This document shows positions 1-7,347 of a stretch of 17,867 nucleotides of DNA, piece by piece; position 1 is the first letter of the stretch, and every line of letters starts with the position of its first letter. The position numbers and the translations under genes were made by a program. This DNA is from a bacterium UBP2_UBA5202 (GTDB lineage Bacteria; Edwardsbacteria; AC1; EtOH8). The stretch is from positions 1 through 17,867 of the forward strand of contig DHVS01000014.1 in NCBI GenBank assembly GCA_002412795.1, in the 5' to 3' direction. A model generated the notes under the pieces. That model saw only the letters and a list, made by a program, of their open reading frames with translations. It did no database searches and had not been told where the DNA came from.

Positions 1-42
1 TTACACAAATCATTTTACACCCTCTAATTAAGGGGTATATCT

Positions 43-1287
43 ATGAAAAAATTAGTTTTGTTATTTCTATTATTTGCGTTCGCATGTAGTAAAACAACTA
101 CGCCTACGAGTTCAACCCCAGCAACTACGAATAATCCACCATGCAAACCGACTATTATTTTCCCTTTAAATAATAGTGAAGGGCAAGCAGTATCATTCCC
201 AATACTAACTTGGAAATCAAGCGACCCTGATGTCGGTGATACAGTGTGTTATAATGTATTTATTGATGTGTATAATCCACCTACAATACAGTATGGTGGT
301 ACTTTTTATGATACAACATTAATGATTTCGGACTTATTTGCATATACCACAACCTATTATTGGAAAGTTGTTGCAAAAGACAATCATGGTTTAACCACAA
401 GCGGTGATGTTTGGTCTTTTACTACCAGGGCTAGTCCTTGGATAGAGAAAGCAAATATTATTACGAACAGAGGTTGGTTAGCTTCAGCATTGTATGATAA
501 CAAAATTTACTCTATTGGGGGTGAGAGTTCAGATTACTATAATGTTGTAGAGTGTTTTGACATATCTAGCAATACTTGGTCAACAAGATCATCTATGCCA
601 ACTGCTAGGAGTGGTTTAATAGCAGAAGCAGTAAATAATCGAATTTATGCTATTGGCGGAGCAAGTGACCCTAATGGATATCTAAAAATTGTTGAAGAAT
701 ACAATCCAACAACAGATACATGGTCGTCAAAAACATCTATGCCGACGGGGAGGCAGCGTGCGGCTTCGGTTGTATTAAATGGTTTAATATATGTGTTAGG
801 TGGTTTAAATATGGGTATGTCCTCTGGTTGGGTTTTATCAATTGTAGAAGCATATGATCCAGTATCTAATACCTGGACTTCTAAAGCGTCAATGCCTATT
901 GCAAGGTCACAATTTACTGCACAAGTAGTAAATGGTAAAATTTACGTAATGGGGGGTGAAAGCCCAATTGTTTGCGAGTATAACCCAACAACAGATAGCT
1001 GGGCTTATAAATCTGATATGCCATTTTATCGTGAAAACCTGACTTCTGCAAAATATGACAATAAAATCTATGTGGTTGGTGGTTATAGCAGCACGTATCC
1101 TTATTCCAAATTATTGCAAGTCTACGATCCCACAACCGATACTTGGTCCTTAAAATCCTATATGTTAACAGATAGGTGGGGTTGCAACGCTATTACTGTT
1201 TTGAATAATATATATGTGATTGGCGGAGTAAACACTTGGAATTGGTTAGGGCCAACTGACCAATATAACCCAAGTATAGATATTTAA
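43..1287 (+). CDS. Kelch-repeat lipoprotein with FN3-like domain
   Basis: Probably a secreted lipoprotein used for binding; no enzymatic role is visible. Residues 1-15 form a lipoprotein-type signal (KK, hydrophobic stretch, then FAFAC). C15 is the likely lipidated cysteine, although Ala rather than Leu at -3 is weak. A Ser/Thr/Pro linker follows, then an FN3-like beta domain at about 33-128 (ends YYWKVVAKD...WSFTT). From about 129 to the end there are five full kelch repeats and one partial, each with a I-Y-x-[IVL]-G-G strand (first at 153, last at about 390), a Y-[DN]-P-x-[TS]-[DN]-x-W element and a following MP. The N-terminal W-I-E-K strand before the first repeat could close a six-bladed propeller with the partial last repeat. 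The start is supported by AGGGG at 32-35, seven bases from the ATG. The gene is much more AT-rich than secA next door (line 61-120 has 23 G+C in 60 bases by hand count; a secA line has 40 in 60), suggesting transfer or relaxed composition. The ligand is unknown. Confidence 0.85.
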   Translation: MKKLVLLFLLFAFACSKTTTPTSSTPATTNNPPCKPTIIFPLNNSEGQAVSFPILTWKSSDPDVGDTVCYNVFIDVYNPPTIQYGGTFYDTTLMISDLFAYTTTYYWKVVAKDNHGLTTSGDVWSFTTRASPWIEKANIITNRGWLASALYDNKIYSIGGESSDYYNVVECFDISSNTWSTRSSMPTARSGLIAEAVNNRIYAIGGASDPNGYLKIVEEYNPTTDTWSSKTSMPTGRQRAASVVLNGLIYVLGGLNMGMSSGWVLSIVEAYDPVSNTWTSKASMPIARSQFTAQVVNGKIYVMGGESPIVCEYNPTTDSWAYKSDMPFYRENLTSAKYDNKIYVVGGYSSTYPYSKLLQVYDPTTDTWSLKSYMLTDRWGCNAITVLNNIYVIGGVNTWNWLGPTDQYNPSIDI

Positions 1288-1307
1288 CGGGAAAATACGT
1301 CTAGTCA

Positions 1308-1338
1308 AAAAGGCCAAAACTTAACGTTTTGGCCTTTT
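1308..1338 (+). terminator. Rho-independent terminator after the kelch lipoprotein gene
   Basis: A perfect 13-bp stem (AAAAGGCCAAAAC at 1308-1320 with its complement at 1326-1338) closes a 5-base loop and is followed by a T-rich run up to about 1350. The A-run on the left arm means the structure could also terminate transcription coming from the other strand. It lies 20 bases after the lipoprotein stop codon and insulates it from secA. Confidence 0.88.
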
Positions 1339-1354
1339 ATTTTTCCTTTTCCTC

Positions 1355-1383
1355 TTGAAATATTCCATTTTTTGTGGTAAATT
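1355..1383 (+). promoter_or_regulatory. Putative sigma-70-type promoter for secA
   Basis: TTGAAA at 1355-1360 and TAAATT at 1378-1383 are separated by 17 bases, and TG at 1375-1376 gives an extended -10. It sits directly after the terminator and 34 bases before the secA ATG. Spacing and position are right; the -10 matches the consensus at four of six bases. Inferred only, as the promoter consensus of this organism is unknown. Confidence 0.5.
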
Positions 1384-1417
1384 AAGCTGTTACATTGCAA
1401 CAAATTCAAAGGCTTAA

Positions 1418-4400
1418 ATGATCAACAAGATACTCCATACCATATTTGGCGACAAGAACACCCGCGAGGCGAAAAAACTCTGGCCCATAGTGGAACAGGT
1501 CAACCTTGAGGCCAAGGAATTGCTGGATGTTTCCGATGCCGACCTGCAGGCCAAGACCGCTGAATTCAAAAAGTACATAGAGGACGCCAGGAAAGAGGGG
1601 CAGGACGACAAGCAGACCCTGGAAGAGCTGCTGCCCCAGGCCTTTGCCGTGGTCAAGGAAGCCTGCCGCCGGCACGTGGGCAAGAAGTGGGAGGTCTGCG
1701 GGCTGGAGCTGGGCTGGGAGATGGTCCCCTTCGACGTTCAGATACTGGGCGGGATCGCCCTGCACCAGGGCAAGATAGCGGAAATGGCCACCGGCGAGGG
1801 CAAGACCCTTGTCGCCACCATGCCGGTCTACCTGAACGCCCTGACCGGCGACGGGGTGCACCTGGTCACCGTCAACAATTACCTGGCCCGCCGCGACAGC
1901 CAGTGGATGGGCCAGATCTACAAATTCCTGGGACTGACGGTGGGCTGCCTGGACGACACCGAGCCCGGCACCCCGGAGCGGCGGGAAGCCTACCACTGCG
2001 ACATCGTCTACGGCACCAACAACGAATACGGCTTCGACTACCTGCGGGACAACATGGCCTTAAGCCCGGAGCAGTGCGTCCAGCGCAGGCACTATTACGC
2101 CATCATCGACGAGGTGGACTCCATCCTGATCGACGAGGCCCGGACCCCGCTGATCATCTCCGGCCCGGTGGAGCATTCCACCCACCGCTACGACGAGATG
2201 AAGCGCCCGGTGGAGAAATTAGTGGAGAGCCAGTCCCACCTGGTCAACCGGATAGTGGCCGAGGCCGAGAAACTTCTGGCCGAGGGCGAGGACTACCAGG
2301 CCGGGATCAAGCTGCTGCAGGCCAACCGGGGCGCGCCCAAGCACAAGAAGCTCTCCAAGCTGCTGCAGGAGGGGGCCCACAAGCAGACCATGCAGCAGGT
2401 GGAAAACGATTACATACGGGACAAGAAGATGTCGGAGCTGGACGAGGAGCTGTTCTTTGCCATTGACGAAAAATCCCACGTGGTGGACCTGACCGAGAAG
2501 GGCCGCCAGGCCATCTCTCCCAAGGATCCCGATCTTTTCATCATCCCCGACCTGACCACCGAGATCCACCGGATCGATTCCGATGATAGCCTAAGCCCCG
2601 AGCAGAAGATGGAGGCCAAGCAGAAACTGGACCGGCTGTTCTCGGAGCGCTCCGAGAAGAACCAGAACATCAGCCAGCTGCTGCGGGCCTATTCCCTGTT
2701 CGACAAGGACGTGGAGTACGTGGTCTCCGAGGGCAAGGTGCTGATAGTGGACGAGTTCACCGGCCGGCTGATGCCGGGCCGCCGTTTCTCCGACGGACTG
2801 CACCAGGCCCTGGAAGCCAAGGAGAACGTGGCCATAGAACGGGAGACCCAGACCCTGGCCACCATCACCATCCAGAATTACTTTAGGCTGTACCAGAAGC
2901 TGGCCGGCATGACCGGAACCGCCGAGACCGAGGCCTCCGAGTTCTACGAGATATACAAGCTGGAAGTGCTGGTGATCCCCACCAACCAGCCGGCCCGCCG
3001 CCGCGACTACGAAGACGTGATCTACCGCACCCGCCGGGAAAAATTCAACGCGGTGATAGAAGAAATTGAACTGATGTACCAGGCCAAAAGGCCGGTGCTG
3101 GTGGGAACGGTCTCGGTGGAAAGTTCGGAGACGCTGTCCCGGATGCTGTCCCGCAAGGGTATCAAACACTCGGTGCTGAACGCCAAATATCATCAGAAGG
3201 AAGCCGAGATCATCTCGCAGGCCGGGCAGGCCGGAAGCGTGGTGATAGCCACCAACATGGCCGGTCGCGGCACCGACATCAAGCTGGGTCCGGAAGTGGT
3301 CAAGAGCCGCCACTGCCGCCTGGTGCAGAGCGACGATGATCCCGGCCAGTGCCCGCACCTGGAGGAGCTGAAGTGCAAGCAGGAGGTGCCCTGCGGACTG
3401 CACATCATCGGCACCGAGCGCCACGAGGCCCGGCGGATAGACCGCCAGCTGCGGGGCCGGGCCGGGCGCCAGGGCGATCCCGGATCATCCCGGTTCTACC
3501 TGTCGCTGGAGGACGACCTGATGCGGCTGTTCGGCTCCGAAAAGATAGCCGGGGTGATGGCCAAGATGGGAGCCGAGGAGGGCGAGGTGCTGACCCACCC
3601 GCTTTTGACCAGGCAGATCGGCACCGCCCAGAAAAGGGTGGAGGGCTACAACTTTGACATCCGCAAGCACCTGCTGGAATACGACGACGTGATGAACAAG
3701 CAGCGCGAGGCCGTTTACCAGATGCGCCATCAGGCCCTGGTGGAGACCGACCTCAGCGCCGAGATGGCCGAACTGATGGAGCGGGTGGTGGAATACGGGC
3801 TGGATGAGCACATCGACGCCAAGGAATATTCCGAGAACTGGGACTGGCCGGGGCTGAACGATTATTTCCGCCGGCACTTTTTGCTGGAGATCTCCATTCC
3901 CGACTCCCGAAAGAACAACATGAAGGTTGACCGGCTGCAGGAAGATCTTCTGGCCATGGCCAAAAACCAGTACCAGGCCAAGGAACAGCTTCTGGGGACG
4001 CCGCTGATGCGGCAGCTGGAGCGCCTGGTGCGGCTGCAGGTGATAGACGAGAAATGGCGGGAGCACCTCAACAATCTGGACGCGCTGAAGGAGGGGATCA
4101 ACCTGCGGGCCTACGGCCAGAAGGATCCCCTGATAGAATACAAGCGGGAATGCTATTCCATGTTCATGGAGCTTTCCCAGGACATCGACCGCCAGACCAT
4201 AGAGCTTTTGTTCAAGGCCCATCCGGTGGGAATGAACGCCCCGCAGCCCAGGCAGGTGGCCATGCAGGCCTTTAAGCCGGAACTGGCCGCGCCCACTGTC
4301 CGGCAGCTGCCCCAGGGCTCCGGCGGTCCCGAAGCCCGAAGCCCGGTGGGTCCGTCCGAGGGCGACAGGCCCAAGCTGAAGCCGGTGGTCCACGCAGGGC

Positions 4401-4477
4401 CCAAGGTGGGGCGCAATGATCCCTGTCCCTGCGGCAGCGGGAAGAAGTACAAGAAGTGCTGCGGGGTGGATGCCTGA
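1418..4477 (+). CDS. secA: Preprotein translocase ATPase SecA
   Basis: Motor ATPase that pushes unfolded preproteins through SecYEG. Visible parts are the Q-like motif before residue 120, Walker A MATGEGKT (123-130), Walker B DEVD (231-234) with a second DEA at 239-241, and the preprotein crosslinking domain. In the second nucleotide-binding domain are TNMAGRGTDIKLG and LRGRAGRQGDPGSSRFYLS, followed by the helical scaffold and wing regions. A Pro/Gly-rich linker leads to the C-terminal zinc motif C1003-x-C-x8-C-C1015, which in the family binds SecB or ribosomes. At 1019 residues it is longer than E. coli SecA (901). About 50 extra residues lie between 251 and 349 in the crosslinking domain, and a four-cysteine loop (C633, C645, C653, C659) precedes GLHIIGTERHEARR. 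The start has AAAGG at 1408-1412. It is a single-gene unit with its own promoter. Identity is certain. Confidence 0.98.
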   Translation: MINKILHTIFGDKNTREAKKLWPIVEQVNLEAKELLDVSDADLQAKTAEFKKYIEDARKEGQDDKQTLEELLPQAFAVVKEACRRHVGKKWEVCGLELGWEMVPFDVQILGGIALHQGKIAEMATGEGKTLVATMPVYLNALTGDGVHLVTVNNYLARRDSQWMGQIYKFLGLTVGCLDDTEPGTPERREAYHCDIVYGTNNEYGFDYLRDNMALSPEQCVQRRHYYAIIDEVDSILIDEARTPLIISGPVEHSTHRYDEMKRPVEKLVESQSHLVNRIVAEAEKLLAEGEDYQAGIKLLQANRGAPKHKKLSKLLQEGAHKQTMQQVENDYIRDKKMSELDEELFFAIDEKSHVVDLTEKGRQAISPKDPDLFIIPDLTTEIHRIDSDDSLSPEQKMEAKQKLDRLFSERSEKNQNISQLLRAYSLFDKDVEYVVSEGKVLIVDEFTGRLMPGRRFSDGLHQALEAKENVAIERETQTLATITIQNYFRLYQKLAGMTGTAETEASEFYEIYKLEVLVIPTNQPARRRDYEDVIYRTRREKFNAVIEEIELMYQAKRPVLVGTVSVESSETLSRMLSRKGIKHSVLNAKYHQKEAEIISQAGQAGSVVIATNMAGRGTDIKLGPEVVKSRHCRLVQSDDDPGQCPHLEELKCKQEVPCGLHIIGTERHEARRIDRQLRGRAGRQGDPGSSRFYLSLEDDLMRLFGSEKIAGVMAKMGAEEGEVLTHPLLTRQIGTAQKRVEGYNFDIRKHLLEYDDVMNKQREAVYQMRHQALVETDLSAEMAELMERVVEYGLDEHIDAKEYSENWDWPGLNDYFRRHFLLEISIPDSRKNNMKVDRLQEDLLAMAKNQYQAKEQLLGTPLMRQLERLVRLQVIDEKWREHLNNLDALKEGINLRAYGQKDPLIEYKRECYSMFMELSQDIDRQTIELLFKAHPVGMNAPQPRQVAMQAFKPELAAPTVRQLPQGSGGPEARSPVGPSEGDRPKLKPVVHAGPKVGRNDPCPCGSGKKYKKCCGVDA

Positions 4478-4508
4478 GACTAACCAATAATCTTATTTAC
4501 CTTACCAC

Positions 4509-4557
4509 GCCTGCGTGCCGAAACAGCTGGTAATGATGGTTACTTTGGCGTGCAGGC
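4509..4557 (+). repeat. Stem-loop in the secA downstream spacer
   Basis: GCCTGCGTGCC (4509-4519) can pair as RNA with GGCGTGCAGGC (4547-4557) over 11 bp with two G-U wobbles. The 27-base loop contains a smaller GTAA/TTAC stem (4530-4533 and 4540-4543). No T-run follows, so it is a poor intrinsic terminator. It may be a dispersed extragenic palindrome or a 3'-end stabilising hairpin for secA mRNA. The rest of the 203-base spacer (4478-4680) holds short degenerate repeats and no gene. Confidence 0.5.
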
Positions 4558-4564
4558 ACGGAAA

Positions 4565-4591
4565 CACTGAATTCAACTAATGCACTGAATT
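4565..4591 (+). repeat. Direct repeat of CACTGAATT
   Basis: CACTGAATT occurs at 4565-4573 and again at 4583-4591, 18 bases apart. Its inverted partner ATTCAGTG lies at 4635-4642. CACGGAAA (4557-4564) is also matched by an inverted TTTCCGTG at 4627-4634. This looks like a degenerate intergenic repeat, not a coding remnant. Confidence 0.45.
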
Positions 4592-4640
4592 TTCTTCTTA
4601 AGGTAGTTTCCAAAAGTTAATTCCGTTTTCCGTGATTCAG

Positions 4641-4649
4641 TGGTAAAAT
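4641..4649 (+). promoter_or_regulatory. Possible extended -10 element before the coiled-coil protein gene
   Basis: TGG followed by TAAAAT (4644-4649) resembles the extended -10 seen before secA (TGG-TAAATT) and lies 32 bases before the ATG at 4681. No good -35 is visible 17 bases upstream. The motif also forms the end of a degenerate repeat, so it may be coincidental. Confidence 0.3.
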
Positions 4650-4680
4650 CATCTTCCGTAAACTTTGAAAGGTCTGATAT

Positions 4681-5934
4681 ATGGTACCTCCACAGGAAAA
4701 ACAGGATACCGGCGCGTTTAACTCCTGGCTGAGCAACCTGGCCAAACCCGCCGGCGGTCCGGCTCCGGCCCGGCCACAGGCCCCGGGTGCTGCGCCACAG
4801 GCCGCCAAGCCCAAGCCCCAGGGCGACGGGGTATTGGGAGATGTCGACGGCGAGATCGACGATATCTTTGGGCGGATAGTAACCGAGGAAGCGCCCCAGC
4901 CCTTTGGCGCATACACTCCGCCGGCAGCCCACGCGGCCGCTGCTCCGGTTGCTCCGCCGCCGGTACAGCCTGTTCAGCCCCAGCCGGTCTATCAGCAGCC
5001 TGCTCCTGCTCCAATGCCTCCGGTTGCGCCCCGGGTGGAGATGCCGTCCTTTGCCCCGCCGCCCCGGCCCGCGGCGCCACCGCCTCCGCCCCAGGCCTTC
5101 CGGCCCCAGCCGGCTGCCCCGGCGATCCCGCCGGTTCCCACCTTCCAGCCTTCGCCGGAACCTCAGGGCATGCCGATGATGGATCCCGCCATGATGGAAG
5201 CCCAGATAGAAGGCGCGGTGGCCGAGGCCGTTTCCGGCTTGCAGAAGCAGATGGAAAGTTTAAAGGCCCAGCATCAGGCTGAATTGCAGCAACAGGCGGC
5301 TGCGATGCAAACCCAGATGCAAGCCCAGCATCAGACCGACATCCAGACCGCAGTCAGCCAGGCAAAGATGGAGGTTGGCTCCCAGGTCAAGGACATTCAG
5401 ACAAAGTTCCAGGAGCAGCGGCAAAAATGGGAGAAGATACTCAACGACCTCAGGTCTCGCAACGATGAGCTGTTAAAGGCCAACCAGGAGATGGAGCAGC
5501 AGATGGATTCTCTCCGTGAGCGTCACAGCGCCATGATCCAGGAGTACGCCGACCTGAAGAACCAGAGCCAGCAGGCAGCCGCCGAGATCCGAATACCGGA
5601 AACGATTGCCGTCACACCTGATCCATCCGAACTGAACCTGCCGCAAACTATGACCCAGCCGGAACCGGACGCTGCCGTGTCTAATCCGTCCGAACTAAGC
5701 CTGCCGCAATCAATGATCCAGACCGAGCCGGCCGTTCAGATGGATGCGGAGATCCATCCGATGCCGGAGGTCAGGATAGAAATGCCGTCATCCGAAATGG
5801 ACATCCCGGCCAGGACCCAGCCGGAGGCAGTGCTGAAGGTCCCCCAAGCCAAGGAGGCCCAGCCGGACGACAACGCCGACCTGATGGCCGAGCTGGAGGC
5901 TTTGGAACTGGAAATGAAAAAGCTCAAGGGTTAA
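4681..5934 (+). CDS. Unrecognised Pro/Ala-rich coiled-coil protein
   Basis: I do not recognise this 417-residue protein. It has no signal peptide or membrane segment, so it is probably cytoplasmic. The N-terminus (1-45) has a short hydrophobic motif FNSWLSNL, then low-complexity Pro/Ala/Gly sequence. An acidic amphipathic stretch around 49-67 (GDVDGEIDDIFGRIV) interrupts it. Residues about 70-165 are a Pro-rich tract with Gln and Ala. Residues about 170-305 are a Gln/Glu/Met-rich predicted coiled coil. Residues 315-350 hold two copies of a PSEL-x-LPQ-x-M motif 21 residues apart. The C-terminus is an acidic-to-basic helix (DLMAELEALELEMKKLKG). This layout suggests a scaffold or adaptor that works through short linear motifs; function is unknown. 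The start is supported by GAAAGG at 4667-4672, eight bases away. mutM follows after 15 bases, so the two are probably co-transcribed. The unbroken frame and its own ribosome-binding site argue it is real. Confidence 0.8.
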   Translation: MVPPQEKQDTGAFNSWLSNLAKPAGGPAPARPQAPGAAPQAAKPKPQGDGVLGDVDGEIDDIFGRIVTEEAPQPFGAYTPPAAHAAAAPVAPPPVQPVQPQPVYQQPAPAPMPPVAPRVEMPSFAPPPRPAAPPPPPQAFRPQPAAPAIPPVPTFQPSPEPQGMPMMDPAMMEAQIEGAVAEAVSGLQKQMESLKAQHQAELQQQAAAMQTQMQAQHQTDIQTAVSQAKMEVGSQVKDIQTKFQEQRQKWEKILNDLRSRNDELLKANQEMEQQMDSLRERHSAMIQEYADLKNQSQQAAAEIRIPETIAVTPDPSELNLPQTMTQPEPDAAVSNPSELSLPQSMIQTEPAVQMDAEIHPMPEVRIEMPSSEMDIPARTQPEAVLKVPQAKEAQPDDNADLMAELEALELEMKKLKG

Positions 5935-5949
5935 AAGGATCAACTGCCA

Positions 5950-6768
5950 ATGCCAGAACTGCCTGAAGTAGAAACTGTCAGACGAGACCTGAACCGCCTG
6001 CTGCCGGGGATGGTCATAGGACAGGTCCAAGGCCTTTTTCCCGGATCGGTCAAAGGAATCGGTTTTAAGAAATTTTCTGAGACCATCCAAGGCGCAAAGA
6101 TTGTCAAAGTAAGCCGGCGGGCCAAATATCTCTTGATACTACTGGATTCGGGCCTGACCCTGATCATTCATCTTAAAATGACCGGGGTGCTGCAGCGCCA
6201 GCAAAAAGATGATCCTTTGCCCAGATCGGCCAGGATCATCTTTTATTTTGAGGACGGCACCAGGCTGGTGTTCTCCGACCAGAGAAAGTTCGGGTCCATC
6301 AAACTGACCTCCGAACCGAACGAATTGCCGGAGATCAAAAAACTGGGGACGGAGCCGCTGGAAAGCAAATTCACTCCGGCGGTTTTGCAGCAAAGGCTGG
6401 CCGGGCGCAAAGGGCCGGTCAAGACGGTGCTGCTGGACCAGACGGTGCTGGCCGGGCTGGGGAACATCTATGTGTTGGAAGCATTGCACCGGGCCGGGAT
6501 CGCTCCCCAGCGCTCGACCGACACTCTCAAGAATGATCAAATAAAAAAACTTCATTCCGCGGTAACCAGGACACTTAAGGAAGCCATCGCCGCCCGGGGC
6601 AGCTCGGTGGACACCTACCGGGACGGCCAGGGGAAAAGCGGATGGTTCCAGGTGAAGCACCGGGTGTACGACAGGGAAGGACAAAGCTGCAAGAAGTGCG
6701 GGCATACCATAGTCAAGGAAATGTTCCGGGGCCGGGGGACCTACTGGTGCCCGAAGTGCCAGAGATAG
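5950..6768 (+). CDS. mutM: Formamidopyrimidine-DNA glycosylase (MutM/Fpg)
   Basis: Base-excision repair enzyme that removes 8-oxoguanine and ring-opened purines and cuts the backbone by beta,delta-elimination. The protein (272 residues, usual length) starts MPELPEVET. After Met removal the N-terminal Pro is the Schiff-base nucleophile, with the following Glu as the acid. K59 in SRRAKYLL matches the conserved catalytic lysine (K57 in E. coli numbering without Met). The helix-two-turn-helix motif is around DQTVLAGLGNIYVLEAL. The C-terminal zinc finger is C247-x2-C250-x16-C267-x2-C270, with R260 inside it contacting DNA in the family. A ribosome-binding site (AAAGGA, 5934-5939) overlaps the upstream stop codon, so translation is likely coupled to the coiled-coil gene, 15 bases upstream. 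All key residues are present. A closely related Nei-type enzyme is less likely because of the PELPEVE start and the zinc-finger spacing. Confidence 0.96.
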   Translation: MPELPEVETVRRDLNRLLPGMVIGQVQGLFPGSVKGIGFKKFSETIQGAKIVKVSRRAKYLLILLDSGLTLIIHLKMTGVLQRQQKDDPLPRSARIIFYFEDGTRLVFSDQRKFGSIKLTSEPNELPEIKKLGTEPLESKFTPAVLQQRLAGRKGPVKTVLLDQTVLAGLGNIYVLEALHRAGIAPQRSTDTLKNDQIKKLHSAVTRTLKEAIAARGSSVDTYRDGQGKSGWFQVKHRVYDREGQSCKKCGHTIVKEMFRGRGTYWCPKCQR

Positions 6769-6861
6769 GGAACGGGGAATAGGGTATAGGTGTTAGTGAG
6801 TGAATGATACTTGGATAGAAGCTAAAACACAAAACAAAAAACAGCAAACAGTAAAAGTCAT

Positions 6862-7347
6862 ATGAAAATTGGATTGATCTCCGACACCCACGACGACCTG
6901 AAGTCCTGCTACAAGGCCTGCGAGGCCTTTAAGGCGGACGGCGTCAAGACCGTGCTGCACGCCGGGGACATGATCTCTCCGTTCATGGTGCCGGTGTTCG
7001 AGCAGGCCAAGCTTAAGCTGATCGCCGTGTTCGGCAACAACGACGGCGACAGGGTCTACCTGTCCCGGAAATACCAGGAGGCCGGGTTTGAACTGCACCC
7101 CGGACCATACGAGTTCGACCTGGGCTCGCGGCGGATCTGCATGATGCACGAGCCGTACTGTCTGGAGAGCCTGGTCAAGTCCGGCAACTTTGATCTGGTG
7201 GTCTACGGCCACACCCACAAGCTGGACATCAGGGAAGAGGGGACGCTGGTGATCAACCCCGGCGAAGGCTGCGGTTATCTTTCCGGAAAACCCACCTGCG
7301 CAGTGGTGGACCTCTCGGACATGAGTGGACGGATAATAGATCTATGA
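6862..7347 (+). CDS. MJ0936/YfcE-type metallophosphoesterase
   Basis: Small calcineurin-like phosphodiesterase; relatives hydrolyse model phosphodiesters such as bis-p-nitrophenyl phosphate with Mn or Ni, and their natural substrate is generally unknown. All two-metal-site motifs are present: D8-T-H10, G-D36, G-N59-N60-D, H96-E and G-H117-T-H119, plus the NPGE motif typical of this subfamily. The length (161 residues) and whole pattern closely match Methanocaldococcus MJ0936. No strong ribosome-binding site precedes the ATG; the 93-base spacer from mutM is A-rich just upstream. The stop codon overlaps the larE start (ATGA, 7344-7347), so it is translationally coupled to larE and heads the Lar gene run. 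That suggests, without proof, a role connected to the nucleotide cofactor, for example hydrolysing a phosphodiester or AMP-containing by-product. Confidence 0.93.
   Translation: MKIGLISDTHDDLKSCYKACEAFKADGVKTVLHAGDMISPFMVPVFEQAKLKLIAVFGNNDGDRVYLSRKYQEAGFELHPGPYEFDLGSRRICMMHEPYCLESLVKSGNFDLVVYGHTHKLDIREEGTLVINPGEGCGYLSGKPTCAVVDLSDMSGRIIDL

Noticed and set aside
3485..4393. A 302-codon open frame on the - strand opposite secA
   Set aside because: It lies entirely within secA on the opposite strand, is rich in His/Leu/Gly/Val and shows no motif; similar antisense frames at 1406-1996, 2591-3424 and 6139-6705 are rejected for the same reason.
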